Assembly: GCA_021018995.1 (NCBI GenBank)
Contig: CM037588.1
Span: 36,949,000-37,012,999 of the forward strand
Length of the DNA stretch: 64,000 bases
Direction of reading: 5' to 3'
Source of the DNA: Chloranthus sessilifolius
Taxonomy: Eukaryota > Streptophyta > Magnoliopsida > Chloranthales > Chloranthaceae
The notes beneath the pieces were generated by a model. That model searched no databases and was not told where the DNA came from. It worked only from the letters and a program-made list of their open reading frames with translations. The position numbers and the translations under genes were made by a program. This document shows positions 43,795 through 54,696 of the stretch, piece after piece. Position 1 is the first letter of the stretch. Every line of letters begins with the position of its first letter.

Positions 43795-44025
43795 ATCGCA
43801 CGAAGCTAAAATTCGAATTGTAGTAGAATCATCAGTCTCAAATCGAAAGAAGATTAACGATCCAAATCGTAATCTCAATAACTCAAAGAAAAAGGAAGAA
43901 ATAGAGAATCATATTTACGATTCTCCAGAAGAAGCTCACAAAACTGGAGAGAAAGTGATGGATTACGATCGATCGAAAGCAAGGAATTGTATTGAAGAGA
44001 AGAAGTGAAATCGTAATTACGATTT
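43795..44025. repeat. ATCGTAA word array in U3 of Ath-8
   Basis: Words AATCGTAAT, TTACGATTC and ATTACGATCG recur; the last is a perfect 18-base palindrome, AAATCGTAATTACGATTT, at 44008-44025, ending three bases before the TATA sequence. Similar words recur in the spacer at 46740-46935. Confidence 0.75.
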
Positions 44026-44026
44026 T

Positions 44027-44036
44027 GGAATATAAA
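44027..44036 (+). promoter_or_regulatory. TATA box of the Ath-8 LTR
   Basis: Reads GGAATATAAATCTCG around these positions, immediately after the last palindromic word. Confidence 0.5.
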
Positions 44037-44938
44037 TCTCGTGATGTTGCTAGAGATCAAATGAAGAGTTACACCACCATGTACAAAATAGAAAGAACTC
44101 TTATCATAGATGTCTTGCATTCTACGGATCTGAGAAGATTGGCGATAAGAATCCTGAAGTTCTCTGCTACTGAAATTAAGAAAAAGATATGTGCACATCT
44201 ACTATTCAAAGCAAGGAAGATTAGGATTAGGAAGTTTATAATTTTAGGAATCTTTTAATTTTAGAATTTTACTTTTATTAAAATTCAAATAATGTAAACC
44301 AACCTCTTATGGATCTATAACTAAGAGAGTCTGGTGCCCAGAATAAGCATCCAAGGTCTCTCAGCGGCAATTGACAACTGAGGTTGAGGAACCCGACGAG
44401 CAAAAATTAGGATAGATGTTATTTGCTTTCTAGTGTAGAGTATCTGAAGTTTCTCAAGAGCAATTGACAACTGCAATTGGGAGATGGAAGATCAATTTAC
44501 TTGCTTTCTAGATTAGATTTATTTTTATGCATTTTTCTTGCTTTGTAAACATCCAAATTTTCTTGATTTTAATTGACACCTAAGATTGAGAATTGGAGGA
44601 TATTAGTGTAACGATATTTTATTTTCATAAATATCTACAAAATTCTAGTCTTTGATTTCCAAAATCTGGAGGACTATAGGTTAGTGTAACGGTTTTAAAT
44701 TCATTAGTATCTGAAATCTAGAAGGAGAGTAATTGACAACTAGGCTCTCGAAGGATGAGGATTAGATTTATTTTCCTGCACCTTAGTTTAATCAGCCATT
44801 CTTTATTTTTTAAAGACAAATAGAAGTTTTAGAGTTTCGACCTTCCTCGTGGGAATGATCCTATACTAGTGCTAGAATTTCCTTTGTGTGCTTGCAATAG
44901 GTTAAGACAGACCATAATTATAGAGTTGTCCATATTTT

Positions 44939-44955
44939 TGGCACCACTGTCGGGA
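44939..44955 (+). other. Primer-binding site of Ath-8
   Basis: Reads TGGCACCACTGTCGGGA, a decayed form of the Athila primer site, next to the LTR end. Confidence 0.75.
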
Positions 44956-45187
44956 AAGAGAAAAATTATGAAGCCAATATTTGTCTTTCAAACCTCTTTT
45001 CTCTTCTATTTTTCTTTTTCTTTGATTACTTCTTACTCTTTTGCAGGTTTATTCGGAGTAGCAGATCGAAGGTTTCAAACTTCTTTTGACAATAGAAGCT
45101 AGAGGCCCATATTTGTCTTCTCTCCCTACTTTCTAAAATAAAAATCAAATAAAATAAAAAACACATAAATATATATCTTTTTGGTGT

Positions 45188-46690
45188 ATGGATCATACTG
45201 GATCTTCTGAACTTTTTGAGTGTGATCGAGAAATTGAAACAACTCACTTGTGGAACTTAGCTTCTAGTTGATATTCAGAAAGAGAATTTCTTACAATGGC
45301 CAAAGACCTCCCTATTCAGGAGCATTATATGCTACTGACCTTGACCACGCCCTCTTGTATAATTTTACCAGAGGTGGCGGCTGGTCAAAACTTTGAGATC
45401 AAGCTTAACACGCTTCAAGCTTTACCTACTTTTCATGGGCTTGATCGAAAAGATCCCTATCAACACCTAAGGGATTTTATAGAAATTTGCACCATGTTAC
45501 GACTGTCAACACTTAATGATGAGATCATTAAATTACGATTGTTTCCCTTCCCTATCAAAGATAGAGCGAAAGCGTGGCTGATCTCATTTCTCGCTAGAAG
45601 TATTACCAATTGGGAGGGATTGTAGGCCAAATTCTTGGCTAAGTATTTCTCGATTGGTAAAACCAATCATATTCGGTAGGCAATTCAAGATTTTCAGCAA
45701 TTGCCCGGAGAACTATTTCATGAGAGTTGGAGATGCCTGAGGGATTTATTGAGAAAATGTTCTCATCATGACATGCCAAACTGATCTATTGCATAGAGTT
45801 TCTATCAAGGGTTGACTGAGACCAACAAGTCTGTGACGGATGGTGTGAGTGAGGGGGCCTTCATGGCTCAAAATGGACAGCAGTCTTGAAATTTGTTTGA
45901 GAAACTGGCCAACAATTCAAAGTAGAAACAAGCCTTGCTTAAGTCTGGCCCTGATTTCCCACAACCCTCTCTCCAAGGTGGCCTTTACAATGTTAGTAAT
46001 GAAAAAGTAAAGAAGGAGAATGCAATATGTGCTAAGGTAGAAATCCTAGAGCAGAAACTCACATCATTAATGACTTCTAAACCTATTACTCAGGAAAGAC
46101 CAATAGCAACCTGTCCGATTTGGCAGAGCTTAACCCATGCCATAGCCGAGTGCCCAGCTACGCCATTATACCCGGATGCGCATTATACCCAAAGGTGAGA
46201 TTACGGGAATGCATATAACCCGTCGTGGAGGAACCACCCAAGATTCAATTATGGTTCCACAAGTGGGGCATAACTAGCATTATCTATTGCACAACCACAA
46301 TATCCCCCTGCCCAGGCTTTCCACCAAAGACCACCAATGTGGACTGTGCAACCACAGTTTGGACCATAGATCAACGAACCCAATGCTACGGTTGTCCAGA
46401 TCCTTCGGGATTTGCAGCAACAATTGCATCAGCTTTCAAGAGACTTATCTTAGCTTGCTCAGTTCTCTTAAGTGCTACACGCACATACCTGTTCCATCAC
46501 GAAGTTGGAGGGCCAGATCAGTCAACTAGCGTCTCAAATGGGGAAGTGAGAAAGTGGCCACTTACCTGCACAACCAGTTAGCAATCTGAGAGGACAAGTT
46601 TTCCTGAGGGATACATCCGTCCCCACTAATCAGAATTGAGATTCCTCAAGGACCCGTCGAGCTACCGACTCATTCGTATCAAAACTTTGT
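45188..46690 (+). pseudogene. Gag of Ath-8
   Basis: The start at 45188 (MDHTGSSELFECDREIETTH) is the usual Athila gag opening. The core has FEIKLNTLQALPTFHGLDRK, DPYQHLRDFIEICTMLRLS and LRLFPFPIKDRAKAWLI. The Gln codon after NWEGL is a TAG (45623-45625). The C-terminal part has the decayed knuckle CPIWQSLTHAIAEC (second Cys lost). A linker-like LRGQVFLRDTSVP near 46580-46620 precedes the end. Many stops after 45625. The leader 44956-45187 holds no gene. Confidence 0.8.
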
Positions 46691-47029
46691 AAAATTTTGT
46701 AAATTATTTCTTTTCTATTTGTAAGAATCTTGTTTCAGATAGTATAATACGATTCAAATCGTGGTAAAACATGATCAATCGTAATGTATTCTAGAATGTA
46801 AACTAGTATGTTATGTGTGGTTGTATGGATTTATGAGCGCTCCTAACATTATTTCAAACGACCGAATCATAGTGATTATGAATTGAATCGTGTGAGGGTC
46901 TGTTCCGTCAGAGAACTGTTGTCTAGAATCGTAACCTACAATTCTAAGGAATAGGTGAGGTGAGTGACCAGTCTTGTTGGTTACCTTGCAATTCGAACCC
47001 ATTTACTCGTAAAGGAAGCAAGACATGCA
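46691..47029 (+). promoter_or_regulatory. Word spacer after gag of Ath-8
   Basis: No ORF. Carries LTR-type words (TACGATTCAAATCGTGG, CAATCGTAATG, AGAATCGTAACC) between 46745 and 46945. Such a word spacer lies before ORF3 in Ath-1, -3, -4 and -5, so an ORF3 may have followed beyond the Ath-4 insertion at 47030. Confidence 0.45.
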
Positions 47030-48640
47030 TGTTGATGGTTTTTCGAGATTCTTGCTGCTATTTTCTTAAGAACAGTGGAGAGAATAAATCAAGAGGGGGG
47101 AATTGGAGATGGGTCAGCACAGCAAGTCTGAAATACACACAGTCCTACAAAATACAGGGTCCATTGTAGCAAGTTTTGATAAGTAAGAGTTTGCCCCATA
47201 GAGAAATTGATCTAGAACCCAAAATGGGCTATAATAGTAGGCCTCCAGATATGGCTATAGATCTTACAATCCTAAAGAAAGGGAGTTGGGTGTCACGACT
47301 ATACTAAATTAATCCTAAAAGCAGAGAAATGAAGTGTAGCCCTATCCTAAAGAAAGGGTTAAGAGGAAGATGGTGGAAGTGTGTACCAAAATAAAATATA
47401 AATATTATGAGAAGTAAGCAGGTTAAGCTAGAGTTAAAGCAGTGATGTAACTCAGATTTAGTCTGTCTCTGTAGTTTTCCTTGCTGAGATGCTATTAAAA
47501 GCCTCAACAAGGTAAAAATATCTGGTTTAACCCATGCCATTTGGGGCGCTCTTAGGGCTATACTCTGTCCACTTGAATGGTCACAGGGTATCCGATAGTG
47601 TCTGTCAAATCCCATTGGTTAAAACAGACATTGCCAATCTAAGCCAGGAGAGTGGACTGATCATTCCCCCAGCCACTGGGCCAGATCATGCCATGAATAC
47701 TATTGCAGCACTATGTAATGCCAGTGCTACAAGATCCCCAGATATGCGCACAGATCTGGCTGACATCCATAGGTATTCCAACCCATAAGATCCTAAGTGC
47801 TTTGCTAAGGCTAACTGCTCACTAGTGCCCACAAAAAGGACCATGCAACAGGTTGAATAAGGCTTTAGATTTAGCTGGTCATTGCTACAAATAGCCTGTA
47901 ATGACTCAGCCTTAAGCTGCAATTACTACAAAGAGATCAGATCTAACATCTGATGTCGGCTAGGTAAAACAAAGGGGAGCTAGTTCCTATACAAACCTCC
48001 TCACAAGGCTCTAGAAGCTCATATGCAGGGGAGAAGAATCCTTCTCAAACATGTGAATGGACATAACCTCAGGGCTATACTCTATCCACTTGAATGGTCA
48101 TAGGGTATCCCATTGGTCTGTCATCCCACAGAGGATTGAGAAAGAACATGAAAACTGCTGTAACCACCATGATCCACAGGCCTCCGAGCTCCTTGGATCT
48201 CGCAATAGATCCAGCATTGCTTTCTATGGGGCTATCAAACCAAGAGAAATCAAATGGTAAGCAATAGATCTACTAGAAACTGAATGGGCTAGTCCCAAAT
48301 ACATGGATCCTATAGACATCTAAAGAAACCATAAGATCTTTAGATTCAATTAAGCATTAAAACGACAATCCATTGATTAAGAGAAAACTTACAATGAACT
48401 GTCTCCAGGCTACAGCCTGTACACAACTGCTCATCCACAATCCCAATGTATACCAAAATCCTATTACAAACTAAAATAAAACTAAACCTAGCTGCTTACA
48501 AGGAGGTTAGCCAGCAAGTGTTGGGCTAGGAGAGAAGAAAAATAGGAAAAAGAGATGATCAAACCCTAAACCTAGTCTGCTGGAGTTCTCAACCGATAGA
48601 AGATGAGGGAAAGATGAAAATAATAAACTCTAAATACAAC

Positions 48641-48650
48641 TTATATACTC
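48641..48650 (-). promoter_or_regulatory. TATA box of the Ath-4 LTR
   Basis: The sense strand reads GAGTATATAA, about 220 bases downstream of the word array. Confidence 0.55.
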
Positions 48651-48854
48651 TGTCAAAATGGCCTTGGCTCTAAAGAGATTAAGCCTAATTTTTCTAGCAG
48701 ACGTGGCATTGTTTCAACCCTTGAATGCCTGGAGATATGTGCCTCAAAATCCATGCCTCGAGAAGTGTGCCCTAGCCTTAGGAAATTCCTAAAAAGTCCT
48801 TCAATTAAAATTGAGTGGAGAGCCCATGCTTCATGGGGTTGGTGTATGCTTTTA

Positions 48855-49400
48855 GCTCATTCGCATAGCTACTTTGCCTTCACGGAGTTGCCTTTAGCTG
48901 GTGGGAAGTGCTTGCTCGCGCGTTAGCTCTTCATTTGATCGTGTAGTTCGCTGGCATTGCAATGCTATCATGGAGATGATCTGGAGCGCTAGGATTTCTT
49001 GCTTAGTTGAGCTTCAGAAGCTCTCTCTCGCTAAGTACTCGTGTAGTTATGCTCCTGCGCTCGCATAGTCAATGGCACTACACTCCTATCATGGAGATGA
49101 TCTGCTCGAAGAGAATTATGGGCATCTCCCTCTTTCAAGGCTACGCGAGAACTCCGCGAGGTGACATTTTGGTCAGTGTACATATGGACTCGTTGTGTTC
49201 TTCGCATGGCTGCTTTGAGGCTTGATCTCCATGAGAGCTTTGTGATCAAAAATTCTGGGGACTTTAACCTACGAGATTTTTGTGAGGTCATGTCAGCTAT
49301 CCTTCTGACTGCACGGCATATCTGCATGAGGGCCTCTTCCATTGCATCTTTAGCTTCGCGAGGAAGCTCCTCAACTCTGTGAGGTTTATCTTTTGCTGCT
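48855..49400. repeat. CGCG word array in U3 of Ath-4
   Basis: Words such as GCTCGCGCG, CTACGCGAGAAC, CTCCGCGAGG, CTTCGCGAGG and decayed forms TTCGCATAG and CTCTGTGAGG. Same type as Ath-1, with more CpG decay. Confidence 0.7.
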
Positions 49401-49721
49401 CTGGTGCATTACAGCTGCTACTATAGCAGTCTCCTCCCTTCTCAGCTAACTTCATTCATCTGCTAGACTTTAGTCAATGGTGATCAGCAACAATGAGTCA
49501 CCATGGTGAGCACTACCAAGGTGTTCCATTAGGCTTTGTCTCAGCTGTTATCTTTGAGTGTATTCTCTCTCTTTTGGGCCAAATAGCAAGGAGTTTGTAT
49601 TAAGCTGCACATTTTATTGCTAACTACAAAACACACTTAACAAATGGTTATTAGTCTGCTTCAAGGTCCAGCAAAGGCAAAGTTAAGAGGTGAAAAGTGA
49701 TACTTTTCAATGAATAAAACA

Positions 49722-49736
49722 CACCCCGAAACCTAA
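49722..49736 (-). other. Polypurine tract of Ath-4
   Basis: The sense strand reads TTAGGTTTCGGGGTG, one change from Ath-1 and Ath-3, abutting the LTR. Confidence 0.75.
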
Positions 49737-51742
49737 TCTTTGCTAGTCCCTGAGCAAAGGAAAAATTAAAACAACTACTCTAAGAATTGAAATGCCACTT
49801 TCGTAGGGATCATGGATACATTTAGCATATGTACCAAGTCTTTTGAACCCTTAGGTGATCCCTAGTAGAGGAGTGAAGTCTCCTGAGGGTTTTCAGTGAA
49901 GATACCCACAAACTTCTCAATGAAACAGTTAACAAAGGTGCAACATTATCAATTCAGCTGTCAAAAAATAGAGCATCAGTTCACCTTTGATTCAATAAAT
50001 TGTGAGGAATTTGGACATGAAAAGCACAGACATTTAATCATCACAACCTCTTTATGAGTGCGCAACATTTCTAATTAGCTCATATCAAGGGGGACAACAC
50101 ATGTTTATCAGCACTGAGCTCATCATTAATTCAAAAATCAGGTTATAGGCCATGCCTAATACATTCAACATCAGACCCAATGCTCACCAGGGCATATTCT
50201 CCCAAGGGACCTTGAGGGTTTCATTTTCTCTCAAGCTCAAGAGCAGTTACAGCCCCCAAATGGGTCTGTAAGCATAAGCATAGGCAAAGCACCTAAGTCC
50301 TAGCATCATTGGCATATCCTCACCATAGATTGGACAACTCCTTGTCTCTTCATGACAGCACATTCAACTTTGGATCACAAGGTCTTTAACTAGGTTGTAA
50401 TGTGGCTTATGAAGTGGGTTATAAAGAATGTAAGGTTGAAAAGGGATTCAAAGTTGAGAAATCAGTAAATGAAGGAGGTGATTCATGACTTCACCCATTT
50501 TTACTTCAGTACCTTTTCATTTTCTTTCAAAATTTTCAGACTTGAAGTGGCCAGCTTCTCCTCCTCATTTTGATTTTTTCAATGAACTTTTCCTCTAGAC
50601 TCCTCTCTCACTCCTCTTCATTATTGTTTTTCTTTCTCTTCTTACATTTTTCTTTCTATTTTTTTATTTTTATTTTTTTTGTGTTTGTGACTTGCCACCT
50701 CTTTACTCAGTTGCTACACTGCTCAACTTTAGGTATCTCCTCTATTCACCCAATTTTGACCCTATCTTGTCCATCTTCAGCTCCTTCTCTTTTACCTTTT
50801 GAATTCTCAGAGTGAGGGTAGGTCTGAGTCAGGTCCATAGGATCAGGTGCAAGTACTTAGGTATATTTTAAAGAAAACTGGAAATTAAGGCTCAACAGGT
50901 GTGTGCACAAGGGCAGTTGATTAGGATTGGGTCTGTTTAAGCTCAAACTATCCGAGAGAAGGCCTTGATCCTTTCCTAGGTTTCATGAGTGCTGTCAGTT
51001 ATTTTAACTTGGAGGTGCCTAACTTCTAGTGAGGGCATTGCCTCAGCCAGTCCTTAGAGCTAGAAGAATTGCCACAGTCACTCCTCGAAGGAAGGAAATT
51101 TTTTTTGTAGGCCCAACTCTCATTGGTTATGGTCTTCCATTGAACTTTTAAGTATGTCCTTACCTTTTTCTTTCTTTAATGATTCACTCAGTACTGATAC
51201 AAGTGAGTTTACTTGGTATTCACATCATGAAAAAGTTTAAATTTAAAAGCTTATAATGCCTAAAGGTCTACAAAATTTTAAATTTCTCATTTTTCTAATG
51301 ATTCTTAGGTGAACATGGTTATGTTTCTATCTTACTCACTTGACTCTGCTGCACTTGGGTTAACTACTTCATTGGCAGAACCTGCTACACCCCCAAACCT
51401 ATGAGGAGCAGTGTCCTCACTGATTCAAAGGACAATGGTTGTGCAGCAGGTATTAAACACATAAATGAACTACTAAAAACTACAAGAGAGAAAAGCAGAA
51501 CACATAACAAATAAAAATGAACAAACAAACATAAAAACAAAAAGTGACAGATTGTCGGGAAAAGGCATTTTATTATAGATACAAAAGCAAACAGATTATA
51601 AAAAAAATAGAAAATTATAAACCTAAGAACAATCTAAGCAGAAAATCTTGTCAAACAAAATGGTTCTTCCTCCTGGCTCAGGGATATCCTCAACTTGCTA
51701 TGGAAGAGGAACTGTAAGCAAGGAGGAGGGGGAAGATGAGGA
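49737..51742 (-). other. Noncoding 3' module of Ath-4
   Basis: Collinear with the modules of Ath-0, -1 and -3; no gene supported. The sense strand is purine-rich at 50570-50690. The internal polypurine-like tract lies at 51386-51401. Confidence 0.65.
51386..51401 (-). other. Internal polypurine-like tract of Ath-4
   Basis: The sense strand reads TAGGTTTGGGGGTGTA, about 1664 bases upstream of the terminal tract, with the CAGTG-AGGA-CACTG neighbour conserved. It matches the usual core better than the terminal copy does. Confidence 0.6.
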
Positions 51743-51991
51743 TCATGGAGATGGGTGTTGAGCAAGTGGTGGGGGGTTTGAAGAAGATGGTGGGGGAGAT
51801 GCAGGAGGTTCGGTTTTTTGCTTCTTCTTCTTTCTCTTCTCCTTTTTCTTCTCCTCCTTGGCCAGGATCCTCTGCACCTTATCGTACTCATCCCAGAGGA
51901 ATTGTAGTGGGTCAGGCTCCTTAGGCGGTGGCAGGTCCAACCACATTGGGTAGAATTTGTCAGGCAGATTGGTGGGTTTGTCATCCACCAT
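51743..51991 (-). CDS. Short post-pol ORF of Ath-4 (82 aa), DDKP/FYPMW type
   Basis: Homologue of the Ath-1 short ORF: MVDDKP, KFYPMWL, PPPKEPDP, LWDEYDKVQ and ILAKEE are aligned without gaps, then a Lys/Arg-rich block and a Ser/Pro-rich tail diverge. The frame is open further upstream to 52096, but homology starts at the ATG at 51991, and a TTTAAATATA box lies 66-75 bases before it. Unknown function; a nuclear or nucleic-acid-binding role is possible from the basic block, but this is a guess. Confidence 0.6.
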   Translation of the reverse strand: MVDDKPTNLPDKFYPMWLDLPPPKEPDPLQFLWDEYDKVQRILAKEEKKKEKRKKKKQKTEPPASPPPSSSNPPPLAQHPSP

Positions 51992-53035
51992 AGTTAAGAG
52001 TAGGGAGGGACTTCTGAGTGTAGAGGAGAATGAATGGGATGAAGACGAACTACCCTTATATTTAAAGTACTTAGGCGGTGGAATATGAATAGGCATATTA
52101 AATCTCTCCTCCTTCCAAGCTCAAATGCCATAAAGAAATTAAAGGCAGGTAGTTGGCAATGAATTATGATTATTATCGGGAATAGTAGGTCGCACAAATC
52201 TTTATGGGGAATGAATTCGCACAGTAAATGTTGGTCTATTTTTAGCAATTGGATTTAAGGCAATCTCGTGCTTCGCACACTCTCCCACAGGTATTTGCGG
52301 AGTAGAGTTCTCGCGTAGAACAATGTATATTAATAAGAAGGAAAATCGCGCAGAAGAACATAGTTCCGTGAGTACAGAATCAGAACTATGTATGCCTCGG
52401 GAAGTTACTTCACGGAGTAGACGTTGGGACCGAGCGCGTGAAGTAGTTTCTCATTTCTCATGTGGCCTAACTGGTGATCTCCACGAAGAAGAACAAATTT
52501 GGAGTTTCAAAGGTCGCGCACCATAGAATATGTTGAATGCTACTTTTCGCACCTTCATGACTCCGCGAGAAAGCTTTAAAATAGCTCGCGATTAAGAAAA
52601 TAAGGCCATTTAATCGGGAGAGACCAACACTCAACTTCTTTGCGCTATTTGTACTCAGGCCTGTGCATGCACAATGTCGTGCATCCATTTAGTAGCCATC
52701 AGCATCAACCCTTCACATGTATCCCTTTTCCAAATGATAATAACCTCCCTAATACTAAAACATGCATAGCTAAAATTCCAAATGATAAAGCACCTTGATG
52801 AAAACAAATTCTAAATAATTGCAGTGCTAGTACTTCACTCACACAGCAGTAACAATCATACATCTCCCATATTAATGACAGGAATGAACGAAGACTCAAA
52901 ATAGAATAAACAAAGCATATTCCCTAATGAAAAATAGTAAATGACAGGTTCCTAATCAAGCAAAAACATACAGCAGTGCTTAAACAGATATGACACATAC
53001 AATACAAAGCTATGGATCACTGAGCAGTGGGAGGT
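51992..53035 (-). promoter_or_regulatory. Spacer between IN and short ORF in Ath-4, with CGCG words and TATA-like box
   Basis: No gene. CGCG-type words (TTCTCGCGTAG, AATCGCGCAG, GAGCGCGTGAAG, CTCCGCGAGAAAG, GCTCGCGATT) lie at 52262-52595. The TATA-like TTTAAATATA is at 52057-52066. The remainder (52620-53020) is AT-rich and featureless. Arrangement and word type match this element's own LTR. Confidence 0.5.
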
Positions 53036-53931
53036 TCATGTAGGTGAATGGTCTGAGGAAGCTCCACTGGTTGTTCTACACAAATCTCGAGCCTCTGACC
53101 ATTTACTTTCATGATCTGCCTTTAGATCCAAGATCTCCACAACACCAGATCTGCCTTTAGATCCATGATCTGCCTTCATGATAGTGTAAGGTCCATCCCA
53201 TCTGGATTTCAGCTTCCCTGGAAAGAAATTAAGTTTGGAGTTAAAAAGCCAAACCTTGGTGCCAGCAATGAAATCCTTCCTTAACAGCTTCTTGTCAAAG
53301 AATGCTTTTGATTTCTCCTTATACATTTTGGCATTTGCATAGGCTTCTAGCCTCATTTCATCAAGTTCCTCCACTTGCAACTTTCTGTGAGAATCAGTAG
53401 AAGTTAGATCTACATTCATTACTTTGATAGCCCAATAGGCTCTGTGTTCTAACTCCACAGGTAGGTAGCAGGCCTTGCCATACACTAGCCTAAATGGGGA
53501 CATGCCAATAGGAGTCTTATAGGCAGTCCTATAAGCCCACAAAGCAACATCGAACTTTGGTGCCTAATCCTTCCTATTAGTCCTCACAGTTTTCTCCAGA
53601 ATATGCTTAATCTCCGTATTGGAAATTTTAGCGTGCCCACTGGTCTGTGGGTGGTAGGGAGTTGCAATTCTGTGTGTAACAGAATACCTTTTAAGCAGGT
53701 TCTCGAAAGGTTTGTTATAGAAGTGGCTCCCTCCATCACTGGGGATACGAAGCCATGAGAAGATATTGTCCTTCAAGAAATTAAGGTCAATTGTGTGGTC
53801 ATTGGTCTTTGTGGCAATGGCTTCTACCCATTTGGACCCATAGTCCACTGCCACAAGTATGAAATTCAATCCCATAGATGATGGAAAGGGGCCCATAAAA
53901 TCAATGCCCCAGATGTAAAAAAGATCTACAA
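53036..53931 (-). pseudogene. Integrase core and C-terminus of Ath-4
   Basis: The core has the first Asp region ([10 protein letters not shown]) and [13 protein letters not shown]. Its [20 protein letters not shown] keeps Gln where Ath-1 and -2 have stops. A short deletion precedes SDGGS. The second frame (53542-53036) holds [40 protein letters not shown] and [20 protein letters not shown], plus a short duplication of a [14 protein letters not shown] phrase at the end. Confidence 0.8.
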
Positions 53932-54672
53932 CTAGGATGGGCTACAATGGCATGGAGTCTCTCTTCGAAATGCCTCCCATCCTTTGACATCTCTCATAGG
54001 CCTTGCAATGCAAGTTTGCATCTCTGAACAAAGAAGGCCAATACAAACCACATTGGAGCACTTTTGCTGCAGTCTTTCTGCCACTGAAATGACCTCCACA
54101 GGCTTGCTCATGGCACATTGAAAGAATATCATGAAAGTCATTTTCAGGCACACATATCCTAATGACCTGGTCTGCACAATGCTTGTAAAGGTATGGATCC
54201 TCCCACAGAAATTCTCTAACCTGAGAGAAGAACAGGTCTTTGTCCACTTTAGACTAGTGTGGAGGGATCTTACCAGCAGTAAGAAAATTGGCAATATGTG
54301 CAAACAGGGCACACTAGACTGTAAAGCAAAAAGCTGCTCATTGGGGAACAACTCATTAACAGGTGTTGTTGCACATTCTTCCAAGATAATCCTAGAGAGG
54401 TGGTCAGCCACCACATTCTCGACTCCCTTCTTGTCTTTGATCTCAAAATTAAACTCTTGTAAGAGGAGAATCCATCTGATCAACCTAGGCTTTGCATCCT
54501 TCTTAGCCAATAGGTATTTCAGGGTTGAGTGATCTGTAAAAACTACAATCTTAGACCCCAATAAGTAGGGTCTAAACTTGTCCATAACAAACACTACTAC
54601 AAGTAGCTCCTTCTCAGTTACAGTGTAGTTCAGCTGAGATTCAGCTAGTATTCTACTGGCATAATAGATCAC
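53932..54672 (-). pseudogene. RNase H and integrase zinc finger of Ath-4
   Basis: One frame of 246 codons: [40 protein letters not shown] and [10 protein letters not shown], after which the frame shifts. The zinc finger ([33 protein letters not shown]) is readable in another frame at 54247-53942, where one Cys appears changed to Tyr. A TAG (54694-54696) replaces Gln just before it (LG*RKDK). Confidence 0.8.
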
Positions 54673-54696
54673 TACAGGCAGCTTATCTTTCCTCTA

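Larger units (their letters stand above)
43630..44932 (+). repeat. 5' LTR of Ath-8 (about 1.3 kb)
   Basis: Starts TGATCAGTCACATG, homologous to the TGTTAAG U3 start of the other elements (both followed by a TTTTNTCACCCTTAAC-like stretch), and ends at TTGTCCA, seven bases before the primer site. Contains the ATCGTAA words at 43795-44025, a TATA box at 44027-44036, and a U5 block near 44840 (TCGTGGGAATGATCC). Confidence 0.7.
43630..47029 (+). mobile_element. Ath-8: Athila-like 5' LTR, gag and spacer
   Basis: Plus strand. LTR, primer site, leader and gag, then directly a spacer carrying the LTR's own words, without PR, RT or IN. Cut at 47029 by the Ath-4 LTR. A gag-only derivative is the simplest reading, since the gag linker ends close to where the spacer begins. 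A larger deletion cannot be excluded. Confidence 0.7.
47030..49721 (-). repeat. 3' LTR of Ath-4 (about 2.7 kb)
   Basis: Low end TGTTGATGG (U5), high end AATAAAACA (U3). Homologous to the Ath-1 LTR, including the U5 block at 47153-47215, but longer. A segment with 'ggctatactctNtccacttgaatggtca' occurs twice (47550 and 48070), suggesting an internal duplication of about 520 bases. Ath-1 has one copy (about 2178). CGCG words lie in U3, TATA at 48641-48650. Confidence 0.8.
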
